From Patagioenas fasciata (Eukaryota > Chordata > Aves > Columbiformes > Columbidae), in contig NC_092521.1 of NCBI RefSeq assembly GCF_037038585.1, positions 103,494,398 to 103,558,397 of the forward strand: 64,000 nucleotides of DNA, read 5' to 3'. How positions within the stretch are numbered: position 1 is the stretch's first letter; each line of letters begins with the position of its first letter. A program made the position numbers and the translations under genes. Shown in pieces: positions 13,840 through 26,940 of the stretch. The notes under the pieces were generated by a model. It did not search any database and was not told where the DNA came from. It saw nothing but the letters and a program-made list of their open reading frames with translations.

Positions 13840-14640
13840 TAGATTTGGGTTTAGGGGTTGGGGTTAGGTTTAGATTTGGGGTTAGGGGTTGGGGTTAGGG
13901 GTTGGGGTTAGGTTTAGATTTGCGGTTAGGGGTTGGGGTTAGGTTTAGATTTGGGCTTAGGGGTTGGGGTTAGGGGTTGGGGTTAGGTTTAGATTTGGGG
14001 TTAGGATAGATTTGGGGTTAGGAGTTGGGGTTGGTTTAGATTTGGGGTTAGGTTTAGATCTGGGGTTAGGGGTTGGGGTTATGTTTAGATTTGGGGTTAG
14101 GTTTCTATTTGGGGTTAGGGGTTGGGGTTAGGTTTAGATTTGGGGTTAGGTTTAGATTTGGGGTTAGGAGTTGGGGTTAGGTTTAGATTTGGGGTTAGGT
14201 TTAGATCTGGGGTTAGGGGTTGGGGTTATGTTTAGATTTGGGTATAGGTTTAGATTTGGGGTTAGGGGTTGGGGTTAGGTTTAGATTTGGGGTTAGGGGT
14301 TGGGGTTAGAGGTTGGGGTTAGGTTTCTATTTGGGGTTAGGTTTATATTTGGGGTTAAGGGTTGGGTTTAGGTTTAGATTTGGGGTTAGGTTTAGATTTA
14401 GGGTTAGGTTTTGGGGTTAGGTTTAGATTTGGGGTTAGGTTTAGATTTGGGGTTAGGGGTTGGGGTTAGGAACTGGGGTGAGGTTTAGATTTGGGGTCAG
14501 TGGTTGGGGTTAGGGGTTGCGGTTAGGTTTAGATTTGGGGTTAGGGGTTGGGGTTAGGGGTTGGGGTTAGGTTTAGATTTGGGGTTAGGTTTAGATTTGG
14601 GGTTAGGGGTTGGGGTTAGGTTTAGATTTGGGGTTAGGTT
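13840..14640 (+). repeat. 770-bp duplication, first copy
   Basis: This stretch runs from GATTTGGGTTTAGGGG to just past the GAACTGGGG element at 14470. It is followed by a second copy. The first copy keeps a 31-bp AB pair with a GCGG variant (near 13920) that the second lacks, so the offset is 801 bp before that point and 770 bp after it. Confidence 0.8.
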
Positions 14641-15410
14641 TAGATTTGGGTTTAGGGGTTGGGGTTAGGTTTAGATTTGGGGTTAGGGGTTGGGGTTAGG
14701 GGTTGGGGTTAGGTTTAGATTTGGGCTTAGGGGTTGGGGTTAGGGGTTGGGGTTAGGTTTAGATTTGGGGTTAGGATAGATTTGGGGTTAGGAGTTGGGG
14801 TTGGTTTAGATTTGGGGTTAGGTTTAGATCTGGGGTTAGGGGTTGGGGTTATGTTTAGATTTGGGGTTAGGTTTCTATTTGGGGTTAGGGGTTGGGGTTA
14901 GGTTTAGATTTGGGGTTAGGTTTAGATTTGGGGTTAGGAGTTGGGGTTAGGTTTAGATTTGGGGTTAGGTTTAGATCTGGGGTTAGGGGTTGGGGTTATG
15001 TTTAGATTTGGGTATAGGTTTAGATTTGGGGTTAGGGGTTGGGGTTAGGTTTAGATTTGGGGTTAGGGGTTGGGGTTAGAGGTTGGGGTTAGGTTTCTAT
15101 TTGGGGTTAGGTTTATATTTGGGGTTAAGGGTTGGGTTTAGGTTTAGATTTGGGGTTAGGTTTAGATTTAGGGTTAGGTTTTGGGGTTAGGTTTAGATTT
15201 GGGGTTAGGTTTAGATTTGGGGTTAGGGGTTGGGGTTAGGAACTGGGGTGAGGTTTAGATTTGGGGTCAGTGGTTGGGGTTAGGGGTTGGGGTTAGGTTT
15301 AGATTTGGGGTTAGGGGTTGGGGTTAGGGGTTGGGGTTAGGTTTAGATTTGGGGTTAGGTTTAGATTTGGGGTTAGGGGTTGGGGTTAGGTTTAGATTTG
15401 GGGTTAGGTT
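14641..15410 (+). repeat. 770-bp duplication, second copy
   Basis: This repeats the order of the preceding stretch: TTAGGATAGATTT, two AGATCT sites, GGGTATAGG, TTTCTATTT, TTTATATTT, TTAAGGGTTGGG and GAACTGGGG (15240) followed by GGGGTCAGTGG. It diverges from its partner at about 15420, where TTTACATTTCGGG appears instead of TTTAGGGGTTGG. Confidence 0.8.
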
Positions 15411-18400
15411 TAGATTTGGGTTTAGGTTTACATTTCGGGTTAGGGGTTGGGTTTAGGTTTAGATTTGGGGTTAGGGGTTGGAGTTAGGTTTAGATTTGGG
15501 GTTAGATTTAGATTTGGGGTTTACATTTGGGGTTAGGTTTAGATTTGGTGTTAGGGATGGGGTTAGGTTTAGATTTGGGGTTAGGTTTAGATTTGGTGTT
15601 AGGGGTTGAGGTTAGCTTTAGATTTGGGGTTAGGTTTAGATTTGGTGTTAGGGGTTGGGGTTAGGTTTCTATTTGGGGTTAGGTTTATATTTGGGGTTAA
15701 GGGTTGGGGTTAGGTTTAGATTTGGGGTTAGGTTTAGATTTGGGGTTAGGTTTTGGGGTTAGGTTTAGATTTGGGGTTAGGTTTAGATTTAGGTTTAGGT
15801 GTTGGGGTTAGGTTTAGATTTGGGGTTAGGTTTAGATTTGGGGTTAGGGGTTGGGGTTAGGTTTAGATTTGGGGTTAGGTTTAGATTTGGGGTTAGGAGT
15901 TGGGGTTAGCGGTTGGGGTTAGGTTTAGATTTGGGGTTAGGGGTTGGGGTTAGGTTTAGATTTGGGGTTAGGGGTTGGGGTTAGAGGTTGGGGTTAGGTT
16001 TAGATTTGGGGTTAGGGGTTCGGGTTAGGGGTTGGGTTTAGGGGTTGGGGTTAGGTTTAGATTTGGGATTAGGGGTTGAGGTTAGGTTTAGATTTGGGGT
16101 TAGGTTTATATTTGGGGTTAGGGGTTGGGGTTAGGTTTAGATTTGGGGTTATGTTTAGATTTGAGGTTAGGGGTTGGGGTTAGGTTTAGATTTGGGGTTA
16201 GGTTTCTATTTGGGGTTAGGGGTTGGGGTTAGGTTTAGATTTGGGGATAGGTTTAGATTTGGGGTTAGGTGTTGGGGTTAGGTTTAGATTTGTGGTTAGG
16301 TTTAGATTTGGGTATAGGTTTAGATTTGGGGTTAGGGGTTGAGGTTAGGTTTAGATTTGGGGTTAGGTTTAGATTTGGGGTTAGGGGTTGGGGTTAGGTT
16401 TTGATTTGGGGTTAGGTTTAGATTTGGGATTAGGGGTTGGGGTTAGGTTTAGATTTGGGTTTAGGGGTTGGGGTTAGGTTTAGATTTGGGGTTAGGTTTA
16501 GATTTTGGGGTTAGGTTTAGATTTGGGGTTAGGGGTTGGGGTAAGGGATTTGGGTTAGGGGTTGGGATTAGGTTTAGATTTGGGGTTAGGTTTAGATTTG
16601 GGGTTTAGATTTGGGGTTAGGTTTAGATTTGGGCTTAGGGGTTGGGGTTAGGTTTAGATTTGGGGTTAGGGGTTGAGGTTAGGTTTAGATTTGGGGTTAG
16701 GGGTTGGGGTTAGGTTTAGATTTGGGGTTAGGTTTAGATTTGGGTTTAGGGGTTGGGGTTAGGTTTAGATTTGGGGTTAGGGGTTGGGGTTAGGGGTTGG
16801 GGTTAGGTTTAGATTTGCGGTTAGGGGTTGGGGTTAGGTTTAGATTTGGGCTTAGGGGTTGGGGTTAGGGGTTGGGGTTAGGTTTAGATTTGGGGTTAGG
16901 ATAGATTTGGGGTTAGGAGTTGGGGTTGGTTTAGATTTGGGGTTAGGTTTAGATCTGGGGTTAGGGGTTGGGGTTATGTTTAGATTTGGGGTTAGGTTTC
17001 TATTTGGGGTTAGGGGTTGGGGTCAGGTTTAGATTTGGGGTTAGGTTTAGATTTGGGGTTAGGAGTTGGGGTTAGGTTTAGATTTGGGGTTAGGTTTAGA
17101 TCTGGGGTTAGGGGTTGGGGTTATGTTTAGATTTGGGTATAGGTTTAGATTTGGGGTTAGGGGTTGGGGTTAGGTTTAGATTTGGGGTTAGGGGTTGGGG
17201 TTAGAGGTTGGGGTTAGGTTTCTATTTGGGGTTAGGTTTATATTTGGGGTTAAGGGTTGGGTTTAGGTTTAGATTTGGGGTTAGGTTTAGATTTAGGGTT
17301 AGGCTTTGGGGTTAGGTTTAGATTTGGGGTTAGGTTTAGATTTGGGGTTAGGGGTTGGGGTTAGGAACTGGGGTGAGGTTTAGATTTGGGGTCAGTGGTT
17401 GGGGTTAGGGGTTGGGGTTAGGTTTAGATTTGGGGTTAGGGGTTGGGGTTAGGGGTTGGGGTTAGGTTTAGATTTGGGGTTAGGTTTAGATTTGGGGTTA
17501 GGGGTTGGGGTTAGGTTTAGATTTGGGGTTAGGTTTAGATTTGGGGTTAGGTTTACATTTCGGGTTAGGGGTTGGGTTTAGGTTTAGATTTGGGGTTAGG
17601 GGTTGGAGTTAGGTTTAGATTTGGGGTTAGATTTAGATTTGGGGTTTACATTTGGGGTTAGGTTTAGATTTGGTGTTAGGGATGGGGTTAGGTTTAGATT
17701 TGGGGTTAGGTTTAGATTTGGTGTTAGGGGTTGAGGTTAGCTTTAGATTTGGGGTTAGGTTTAGATTTGGTGTTAGGGGTTGGGGTTAGGTTTCTATTTG
17801 GGGTTAGGTTTATATTTGGGGTTAAGGGTTGGGGTTAGGTTTAGATTTGGGGTTAGGTTTAGATTTGGGGTTAGGTTTTGGGGTTAGGTTTAGATTTGGG
17901 GTTAGGTTTAGATTTAGGTTTAGGTGTTGGGGTTAGGTTTAGATTTGGGGTTAGGTTTAGATTTGGGGTTAGGGGTTGGGGTTAGGTTTAGATTTGGGGT
18001 TAGGTTTAGATTTGGGGTTAGGAGTTGGGGTTAGGTTTAGATTTGGGGTTAGGGGTTGGGGTTAGGTTTAGATTTGGGGTTAGGTTTAGATTTGGGGTTA
18101 GGAGTTGGGGTTAGGTTTAGATTTGGGGTTAGGTTTAGATTTGGGTTTAGGAGATGGGGTTAGGTTTAGATTTGGGGTTAGGTTTAGATTTGGGGTTTAG
18201 ATTTGGGGTTAGGTTTAGATTTGGGGTTAGGTTTAGATTTGGGGTTAGAAGTTGGGGTTAGGGGTTTGGGTTGGGTGTTCGGGTTAGGTTTAGATTTGGG
18301 GTTAGGGTTTGGGGTTAGGGGTTGGGTTAGGTTTAGATTTGGGGTTAGGGCTTGGGGTTAGGTTTGGATTTGGGGTTAGGTTTAGATTTGGGGTTAGGGG

Positions 18401-20640
18401 TTGGGGTTAGCGGTTGGGGTTAGGTTTAGATTTGGGGTTAGGGGTTGGGGTTAGGTTTAGATTTGGGGTTAGGGGTTGGGGTTAGAGGTTGGGGTTAGGT
18501 TTAGATTTGGGGTTAGGGGTTGGGGTTAGGGGTTGGGTTTAGGGGTTGGGGTTAGGTTTAGATTTAGGATTAGGGGTTGAGGTTAGGTTTAGATTTGGGG
18601 TTAGGTTTATATTTGGGGTTAGGGGTTGGGGTTAGGTTTAGATTTGGGGTTATGTTTAGATTTGAGGTTAGGGGTTGGGGTTAGGTTTAGATTTGGAGTT
18701 AGGTTTCTATTTGGGGTTAGGGGTTGGGGTTAGGTTTAGATTTGGGGATAGGTTTAGATTTGGGGTTAGGTGTTGGGGTTAGGTTTAGATTTGTGGTTAG
18801 GTTTAGATTTGGGTATAGGTTTAGATTTGGGGTTAGGGGTTGAGGTTAGGTTTAGATTTGGGGTTAGGTTTAGATTTGGGGTTAGGGGTTGGGGTTAGGT
18901 TTAGATTTGGGGTTAGGTTTAGATTTGGGGTTAGGGGTTGGGGTTAGGTTTAGATTTGGGTTTAGGGGTTGGGGTTAGGTTTAGATTTGGGGTTAGGTTT
19001 AGATTTTGGGTTTAGGTTTAGATTTGGGGTTAGGGGTTGGGGTAAGGGATTTGGGTTAGGGGTTGGGATTAGGTTTAGATTTGGGGTTAGGTTTAGATTT
19101 GGGGTTTAGATTTGGGGTTAGGTTTAGATTTGGGCTTAGGGGTTGGGGTTAGGTTTAGATTTGGGGTTAGGGGTTGAGGTTAGGTTTAGATTTGGGGTTA
19201 GGGGTTGGGGTTAGGTTTAGATTTGGGGTTAGGTTTAGATTTGGGTTTAGGGGTTGGGGTTAGGTTTAGATTTGGGGTTAGGGGTTGGGGTTAGGGGTTG
19301 GGGTTAGGTTTAGATTTGCGGTTAGGGGTTGGGGTTAGGTTTAGATTTGGGCTTAGGGGTTGGGGTTAGGGGTTGGGGTTAGGTTTAGATTTGGGGTTAG
19401 GTTTAGATTTGGGGTTAGGAGTTGGGGTTGGTTTAGATTTGGGGTTAGGTTTAGATCTGGGGTTAGGGGTTGGGGTTATGTTTAGATTTGGGGTTAGGTT
19501 TCTATTTGGGGTTAGGGGTTGGGGTTAGGTTTAGATTTGGGGTTAGGTTTAGATTTGGGGTTAGGAGTTGGGGTTAGGTTTAGATTTGGGGTTAGGTTTA
19601 GATCTGGGGTTAGGGGTTGGGGTTATGTTTAGATTTGGGTATAGGTTTAGATTTGGGGTTAGGGGTTGGGGTTAGGTTTAGATTTGGGGTTAGGGGTTGG
19701 GGTTAGAGGTTGGGGTTAGGTTTCTATTTGGGGTTAGGTTTATATTTGGGGTTAAGGGTTGGGGTTAGGTTTAGATTTGGGGTTAGGTTTAGATTTAGGG
19801 TTAGGTTTTGGGGTTAGGTTTAGATTTGGGGTTAGGTTTAGATTTGGGGTTAGGGGTTGGGGTTAGGAACTGGGGTGAGGTTTACATTTTGGGTTAGTGG
19901 TTGGGGTTAGGGGTTGGGGTTAGGTTTAGATTTGGGGTTAGGGGTTGGGGTTAGGGGTTGGGGTTAGGTTTAGATTTGGGGTTAGGTTTAGATTTGGGGT
20001 TAGGGGTTGGGGTTAGGTTTAGATTTGGGGTTAGGTTTAGATTTGGGGTTAGGTTTACATTTCGGGTTAGGGGTTGGGTTTAGGTTTAGATTTGGGGTTA
20101 GGGGTTGGAGTTAGGTTTAGATTTGGGGTTAGATTTAGATTTGGGGTTTACATTTGGGGTTAGGTTTAGATTTGGTGTTAGGGATGGGGTTAGGTTTAGA
20201 TTTGGGGTTAGGTTTAGATTTGGTGTTAGGGGTTGAGGTTAGCTTTAGATTTGGGGTTAGGTTTAGATTTGGTGTTAGGGGTTGGGGTTAGGTTTCTATT
20301 TGGGGTTAGGTTTCTATTTGGGGTTAGGTTTAGATTTGGGGTTAGGGGTTGGGGTTAGGGTTAGATTGGGGGTTAGGTTTAGATTTGGGATTAGGTTTAG
20401 ATTTGGGGTTAGGTTTAGATTTAGGGTTAGGTTTTGGGGTTAGGTTTAGATTTGGGGTTAGGTTTAGATTTAGGTTTAGGTGTTGGGGTTAGGTTTAGAT
20501 TTGGGGTTAGGTTTAGATTTGGGGTTAGGGGTTGGGGTTAGCATTAGATTTGGGGTTAGGTTTAGATTTGGGGTTAGGGTTTGGGGTTAGGTTTAGATTT
20601 GGGGTTAGGTTTAGATTTGGGGTTAGGGGTTGGGGTTAGG

Positions 20641-21020
20641 TTTAGATTTGGGGTTAGGTTTAGATTTCGGTTTAGGAGATGGGGTTAGGTTTAGATTTGG
20701 GGTTAGGTTTAGATTTGGGGTTTAGATTTGGGGTTAGGTTTAGATTTGGGGTTAGGTTTAGATTTGGGGTTAGAAGTTGGGGTTAGGGGTTTGGGTTGGG
20801 TGTTGGGGTTAGGTTTAGATTTGGGATTAGGTTTTGGGGTTAGAGGTTGGGGTCAGGGGTTGGGGTTAGCTTTAGATTTGGGGTTACGTTTACATTTGGG
20901 TTTAGGTTTGGATTTGGGGTTAGGGGTTGGGGTTAGGTTTAGATTTGGGGTTAGGTTTAGATTTGGGGTTAGGAGTTGGGGTTTGTTTTAGATTTGGGGT
21001 TATGTTTAAATTGAGGGTTA
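20641..21020 (+). repeat. Linker module J, joins type I to type II
   Basis: GGAGATGGGG at about 20677, AGAAGTTGGGG near 20772, GGGTTGGGTGTT, GGGGTCAGGGG and TTTAAATTGAGGG near 21005 give the full J order. The open frame 20728-20991 is longer than in other copies because two A monomers near its end keep the frame open; it has a TTG start and no sign of being a gene. Confidence 0.8.
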
Positions 21021-23940
21021 GGGGTTGGGGTTAGGTTTAGATTTGGGGTTAGGGGTTGGGGTTAGGTTTAGATTTGGGGTTAGGTTTAGATTTTGGGCTA
21101 GGGGTTGGGGTTAGATTTAGATTTGGGGTTAGGTTTAGATTTGGGGTTGGGGGTTGGGGTTAGGTTTAGATTTGGGGTTAGGTTTAGATTTGGGGTTAGG
21201 GGTTGGGGTTAGGGTTAGATTTGGGGTTAGGTTTAGATTTGGGGTTAGGTTTAGATTTGGGGTTAGGGGTTGGGGTTAGGGTTTGGGGTTAGGGTTTGGG
21301 GTTAGGTTTAGATTAGGGGTTAGGTTTAAATTTGGGGTTAGGGGTTGGGGTTAGGTTTAGATTTGGGGTTAGGTTTAGATTTGGGGTTAGGGGTTGGGTT
21401 TAGGTTTAGATTTGGGTTTAGGTTTAAATTTGGGCATAGGGGTTGGGGTTAGGTTTAGATTTGGGGTTAGGTTTACATTTGGGGTTAGGTTTAGATTTGG
21501 GGTTAGGTTTAGATTTGGGGTTAGGGGTTGGGGTTAGGTTTAGATTTGGGGTTAGAGGTTGGGGTTAGGGGTTGCGGTTAGGGTTTGGGGTTAGGTTTAG
21601 ATTAGGGGTTAGGTTTAGATTTGGGGTTAGGGGTTGAGGTTAGGTTTAGATTTGGGTTTAGGTTTAGATTTGGGGTTAGGTTTAGATTTGGGGTTAGGTT
21701 TAGATTTGGGTTTAGGGGTTGGGGTTACGTTTAGATTTGGGGTTAGGGGTTGGGGTTAGGTTTAGATTTGGGGTTAGGTTTAGATTTGGGGCTAGGGGTT
21801 GGGGTTAGATTTAGATTTGGGGTTAGGTTTACATTTGGGGTTAGGGGTTAAGGTTAGCTTTAGATTTGGGGTTATGTTTATATTTGGGGTTAGGGGTTGG
21901 GGTTAGGTTTAGATTTGGGGTTAGGTTTAGATTTGGGGTTAGGGGTTGGGGTTAGGTTTAGATTTGGGGTTAGGTTTCTATTTGGGGTTAGGGGTTGGGG
22001 TTAGGTTTAGATTTGGGGTTAGGTTTAGATTTGGGGTTAGGTTTAGATTTGGGTTTAGGTTTAGATTTAGGGTTAGGTTTAGATTTGGGGTTAGGTTTAG
22101 ATTTGGGGTTAGGGGTTGGGGTTAGGTTTAGATTTGGGGTTAGGGGTTGGGGTTAGGGGTTGGGGTTAGGGTTTGGGGTTAGGTTTAGATTTGGGGTTAG
22201 GTTTAGATTTGGGGTTAGGGGTTGGGGTTAGGTTTAGATTTGGGGTTAGGTTTAGATTTGGGTTTAGGTTTAGATTTAGGGTTAGGTTTAGATCTGGGGT
22301 TAGGGGTTGGGGTTAGGAACTGGGGTGAGGTTTAGATTTGGAGTTAGTGGTTGGGGCTAGGGGTTGGGGTTAGGTTTAGATTTGGGGTTGGGGGTTGTGG
22401 TTAGGGGTTGGGGTTAGGGGTTGGGGTTAGGTTTAGATTTGGGGTTAGGTTTACATTTGGGGTTAGGGGTTGGGTTTAGGTTTAGATTTGGGTTTAGGGG
22501 TTGGGGTTAGGTTTAGATTTGGGTTAGGTTTAGATTTGGGGTTAGGTTTAGATTTGGTGTTAGGGGTTGAGGTTAGCTTTAGATTTGGGGTTAGGTTTAG
22601 ATTTGGTGTTAGGGGTTGGGGTTAGGTTTCTATTTGGGGTTAGGTTTATATTTGGGGTTAAGGGTTGGGGTTAGGTTTAGATTTGGGGTTAGGTTTAGAT
22701 TTGGGGTTAGGGGTTGGGGTTAGGTTTAGATTTGGGGTTAGGTTTAGATTTGGGGTTAGGGGTTGGGTTTAGGTTTAGATTTGGGTTTAGGTTTACATTT
22801 GGGCATAGGGGTTGGGGTTAGGTTTAGATTTGGGTTTAGGTTTAGATTTGGGGTTAGGTTTAGATTTGGGGTTAGGTTTAGATTTGGGGTTAGGGGTTGG
22901 GGTTACGTTTAGATTTGGGGTTAGAGGTTGGGGTTAGGGGTTGCGGTTAGGGTTTGGGGTTAGGTTTAGATTAGGGGTTAGGTTTAGATTTGGGGTTAGG
23001 GGTTGGGGTTAGGTTTAGATTTGGGGTTAGAGGTTGGGGTTAGGGGTTGCGGTTAGGGTTTGGGGTTAGGTTTAGATTAGGGGTTAGGTTTAGATTTGGG
23101 GTTAGGGGTTGGGGTTAGGTTTAGATTTGGGTTTAGGTTTAGATTTGGGGTTAGGGGTTGGGTTTAGGTTTAGATTTGGGTTTAGGTTTAAATTTGGGCA
23201 TAGTGGTTGGGGTTAGGTTTAGATTTGGGTTTAGGTTTAGATTTGGGGTTAGGTTTAGATTTGGGGTTAGGGGTTGGGGTTAGGTTTAGATTTGGGGTTA
23301 GGGGTTGGGGTTAGGTTTAGATTTGTGGTTAGGTTTAGATTTGGGGCTAGGGGTTGGGGTTAGATTTAGATTTGGGGTTAGGTTTACATTTGGGGTTAGG
23401 GGTTAGGGTTAGGTTTAGATTTGGGGTTAGGTTTATATTTGGGGTTAGGGGTTGGGGTTAGGTTTATATTTGGGGTTAGAGGTTGGGGTTAGGTTTAGAT
23501 TTGGGGTTAGGTTTCTATTTGGTGTTAGGGGTTGGGGTTAGGTTTAGATTTGGGGATAGGTTTAGATTTGGGGTTAGGGGTTCGGGTTAGGTTTATATTT
23601 GGGGTTAGGTTTAGATTTGGGCTTAGGAGTTGGGGTTAGGTTTATATTTGGGGTTAGGTTTATATTTGGCGTTAAGGGTTGGGTTTAGGTTTAGATTTGG
23701 GGTTAGGTTTAGATTTAGGGTTAGGGGTTGGGGTGAGGTTTAGATTTGGGGTTAGGTTTAGATTTGGGTTTAGGTGTTGCGGTTAGGTTTAGATTTGGGG
23801 TTAGGTTTAGATTTGGGGTTAGGGGTTGGGGTTAGGTTTAGATTTGGGGTTAGGTTTAGATTTGGGGTTAGGGGTTGGGTTAGGTTTAGATTTGGGGTTA
23901 GGTTTAGATTTGGGGTTAGGGGTTGGGGTTAGGTTTAGAT
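21021..23940 (+). repeat. Type II HOR segment
   Basis: Type II markers are present: TTTAAATTTGGGCATAGG near 21425, GAACTGGGG at 22317 followed by GGCTAGG, and repeated GCGGTTAGGG. From about 22.0 kb it is the first copy of a ~3.0-kb duplication continued at 24.85-27.8 kb. Confidence 0.8.
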
Positions 23941-24780
23941 TTGGGGTTAGTTTTTGATTTGTGGTTAGGCGTTGGGGTTAGGTTTAGATTTGGGGTTAGG
24001 GTTTGGGGTTAGGGGTTGAGGTTAGGTTTAGATTTGGGGTTAGGGTTTGGGGTTAGGGGTTGGGGTTAGGTTTAGATTTGGGGTTAGGGCTTGGGGTTAG
24101 GTTTAGATTTTGGGTTAGGGTTTGGGGTTAGGGGTTGGGGTTAGGTTTAGATTTGGGGTTAGGGCTTGGGATTAGGTTTAGATTTGGGTTTAGGGGTTGG
24201 GGTTAGGGGTTGGGGTTAGGTTTAGATTTGGGGTTAGGGGTTGGGATTAGGGGTTGGGGTTAGGGGTTGGGGTTAGAGGTTGGGGTTAGGTTTAGATTTG
24301 GGGTTAGGTTTCGATTTGGGGTTAGGGGTTGGGGTTAGGTTTAGATTTGGGGTTAGGTTTAGATTTGGGGTTAGGGGTTGGGGTTAGGGGTTGGGTTAGG
24401 TTTAGATTTGGGGTTAGGGCTTGGGGTTAGGTTTAGATTTGGGGTTAGGTTTAGATTTGGGGTTAGGGGTTGGGGTTAGCGGTTGGGGTTAGGTTTAGAT
24501 TTGGGGTTAGGGGTTGGGGTTAGGTTTAGATTTGGGGTTAGGGGTTGGGGTTAGAGGTTGGGGTTAGGTTTGGATTTGGGGTTAGGGGTTGGGGTTAGGG
24601 GTTGGGTTTAGGGGTTGGGGTTAGGTTTAGATTTGGGATTAGTGGTTGAGGTTAGGTTTAGATTTGGGGTTAGGTTTATATTTGGGGTTAGGTGTTGGGG
24701 TTAGGTTTAGATTTGGGGTTAGGTTTATATTTGAGGTTAGGGGTTGGGGTTAGGTTTAGATTTGGGGTTAGGTTTAGATT
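22000..24780 (+). repeat. ~3.0-kb tandem duplication, first copy
   Basis: Paired landmarks are GAACTGGGG 22317/25275, GGGCATAGTGG near 23200/26158 and GGTTAGGGTTAGG 23401/26359 (all offset 2958), then GGCGTTAAGG 23670/26677 and GTTTTTGATTT 23950/26957 (offset 3007). Offsets before 22.3 kb are about 147 bp smaller because the second copy has an extra segment with TTTATATGTGGGG near 25160. The junction is near 24.78 kb, where type I text changes abruptly to type II. Confidence 0.8.
23941..24780 (+). repeat. Type I segment, truncated
   Basis: It starts with GTTTTTGATTT at about 23950 and runs through GGGCTTGGGG, TTTCGATTT and TAGCGGTTGG. It breaks off before GGTAAGGGATTT and GAACTGGGG, replaced near 24780 by type II sequence. 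Confidence 0.75.
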
Positions 24781-26940
24781 TGGGGTTAGGGGTTGGGTTT
24801 AGGTTTATATTTGGGTTTAGGTTTAAATTTGGGCTTAGGGGTTGGGGTTAGGTTTAGATTTGGGTTTAGGTTTAGATTTAGGGTTAGGTTTAGATTTGGG
24901 GTTAGGTTTAGATTTGGGGTTAGGGGTTGGGGTTAGGTTTAGATTTGGGGTTAGGGGTTGGGGTTAGGGGTTGGGGTTAGGGTTTGGGGTTAGGTTTAGA
25001 TTTGGGGTTAGGTTTAGATTTGGGGTTAGGGGTTGGGGTTAGGTTTAGATTTGGGGTTAGGTTTAGATTTGGGGTTAGGGGTTGGGTTTAGGTTTAGATT
25101 TGGGTTTAGGTTTAAATTGGGGCTTACGGGTTGGGGTTAGGTTTAGATTTGGGTTTAGGTTTATATGTGGGGTTAGGGGTTGGGGTTAGGTTTAGATTTG
25201 GGGTTAGGTTTAAATTTGGGTTTAGGTTTAGATTTAGGGTTAGGTTTAGATCTGGGGTTAGGGGTTGGGGTTAGGAACTGGGGTGAGGTTTAGATTTGGG
25301 GTTAGTGGTTGGGGCTAGGGGTTGGGGTTAGGTTTAGATTTGGGGTTGGGGGTTGTGGTTAGGGGTTGGGGATAGGGGTTGGGGTTAGGTTTAGATTTGG
25401 GGTTAGGTTTACATTTGGGGTTAGGGGTTGGGTTTAGGTTTAGATTTGGGTTTAGGGGTTGGGGTTAGGTTTAGATTTGGGTTAGGTTTAGATTTGGGGT
25501 TAGGTTTAGATTTGGTGTTAGGGGTTGAGGTTAGCTTTAGATTTGGGGTTAGGTTTAGATTTGGTGTTAGGGGTTGGGGTTAGGTTTCTATTTGGGGTTA
25601 GGTTTATATTTGGGGTTAAGGGTTGGGGTTAGGTTTAGATTTGGGGTTAGGTTTAGATTTGGGGTTAGGGGTTGGGGTTAGGTTTAGATTTGGGGTTAGG
25701 TTTAGATTTGGGGTTAGGGGTTGGGTTTAGGTTTAGATTTGGGTTTAGGTTTACATTTGGGCATAGGGGTTGGGGTTAGGTTTAGATTTGGGTTTAGGTT
25801 TAGATTTGGGGTTAGGTTTAGATTTGGGGTTAGGTTTAGATTTGGGGTTAGGGGTTGGGGTTAGGTTTAGATTTGGGGTTAGAGGTTGGGGTTAGGGGTT
25901 GCGGTTAGGGTTTGGGGTTAGGTTTAGATTAGGGGTTAGGTTTAGATTTGGGGTTAGGGGTTGGGGTTAGGTTTAGATTTGGGGTTAGAGGTTGGGGTTA
26001 GGGGTTGCGGTTAGGGATTGGGGTTAGGTTTAGATTGGGGGTTAGGTTTAGATTTGGGGTTAGGGTTTGGGGTTAGGTTTAGATTTGGGTTTAGGTTTAG
26101 ATTTGGGGTTAGGGGTTGGGTTTAGGTTTAGATTTGGGTTTAGGTTTAAATTTGGGCATAGTGGTTGGGGTTAGGTTTAGATTTGGGTTTAGGTTTAGAT
26201 TTGGGGTTAGGTTTAGATTTGGGGTTAGGGGTTGGGGTTAGGTTTAGATTTGGGGTTAGGGGTTGGGGTTAGGTTTAGATTTGGGGTTAGGTTTAGATTT
26301 GGGGCTAGGGGTTGGGGTTAGATTTAGATTTGGGGTTAGGTTTACATTTGGGGTTAGGGGTTAGGGTTAGGTTTAGATTTGGGGTTAGGTTTATATTTGG
26401 GGTTAGGGGTTGGGGTTAGGTTTAGATTTGGGGTTAGGTTTAGATTTGGGGTTAGGGGTTGGGGTTAGGTTTATATTTGGGGTTAGAGGTTGGGGTTAGG
26501 TTTAGATTTGGGGTTAGGTTTAGATTTGGGGTTAGGGGTTGGGGTTAGGTTTAGATTTGGGGATAGGTTTAGATTTGGGGTTAGGGGTTGGGGTTAGGTT
26601 TATATTTGGGGTTAGGTTTAGATTTGGGCTTAGGAGTTGGGGTTAGGTTTATAATTGGGGTTAGGTTTATATTTGGCGTTAAGGGTTGGGTTTAGGTTTA
26701 GATTTGGGGTTAGGTTTAGATTTAGGATTAGGGGTTGGGGTTAGGTTTAGATTTGGGGTTAGGTTTAGATTTGGGTTTAGGTGTTGCGGTTAGGTTTAGA
26801 TTTGGGGTTAGGTTTAGATTTGGGGTTAGGGGTTGGGGTTAGGTTTAGATTTGGGGTTAGGTTTAGATTTGGGGTTAGGGGTTGGGTTAGGTTTAGATTT
26901 GGGGTTAGGTTTAGATTTGGGGTTAGGGGTTGGGGTTAGG
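24781..26940 (+). repeat. Type II HOR segment, second copy of the 3.0-kb duplication
   Basis: GAACTGGGG at 25275 is followed by GGCTAGG, with TTTATATGTGGGG near 25160 and TTTAAATTTGGGCATAGTGG near 26148. It matches 22.0-23.94 kb landmark for landmark. Small differences, such as TTTATAATTGGGG near 26650 where other copies have TTTATATTTGGGG, show that the copies are close but not identical. Confidence 0.8.

Larger units (their letters stand above)
8101..20640 (+). repeat. Local type I HOR array, five successive units
   Basis: GGTAAGGGATTT recurs at about 9406, 11649, 13645, 16540 and 19041. GAACTGGGG recurs at 10231, 12345, 14470, 15240, 17365 and 19867. The basic period is 2125 bp. The 11.65-kb unit lacks 129 bp just before its GAACTGG, the 13.65-kb unit has a 770-bp internal duplication, and the 16.5-kb unit carries 376 bp of partial module J (near 18150-18310). 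A private change, GGGGTCAGTGG, marks only the copies at 12345, 14470, 15240 and 17365, which supports local amplification. Between GGTAAGGG and GAACTGG the spacing is 823-824 bp in all intact units. Confidence 0.87.
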
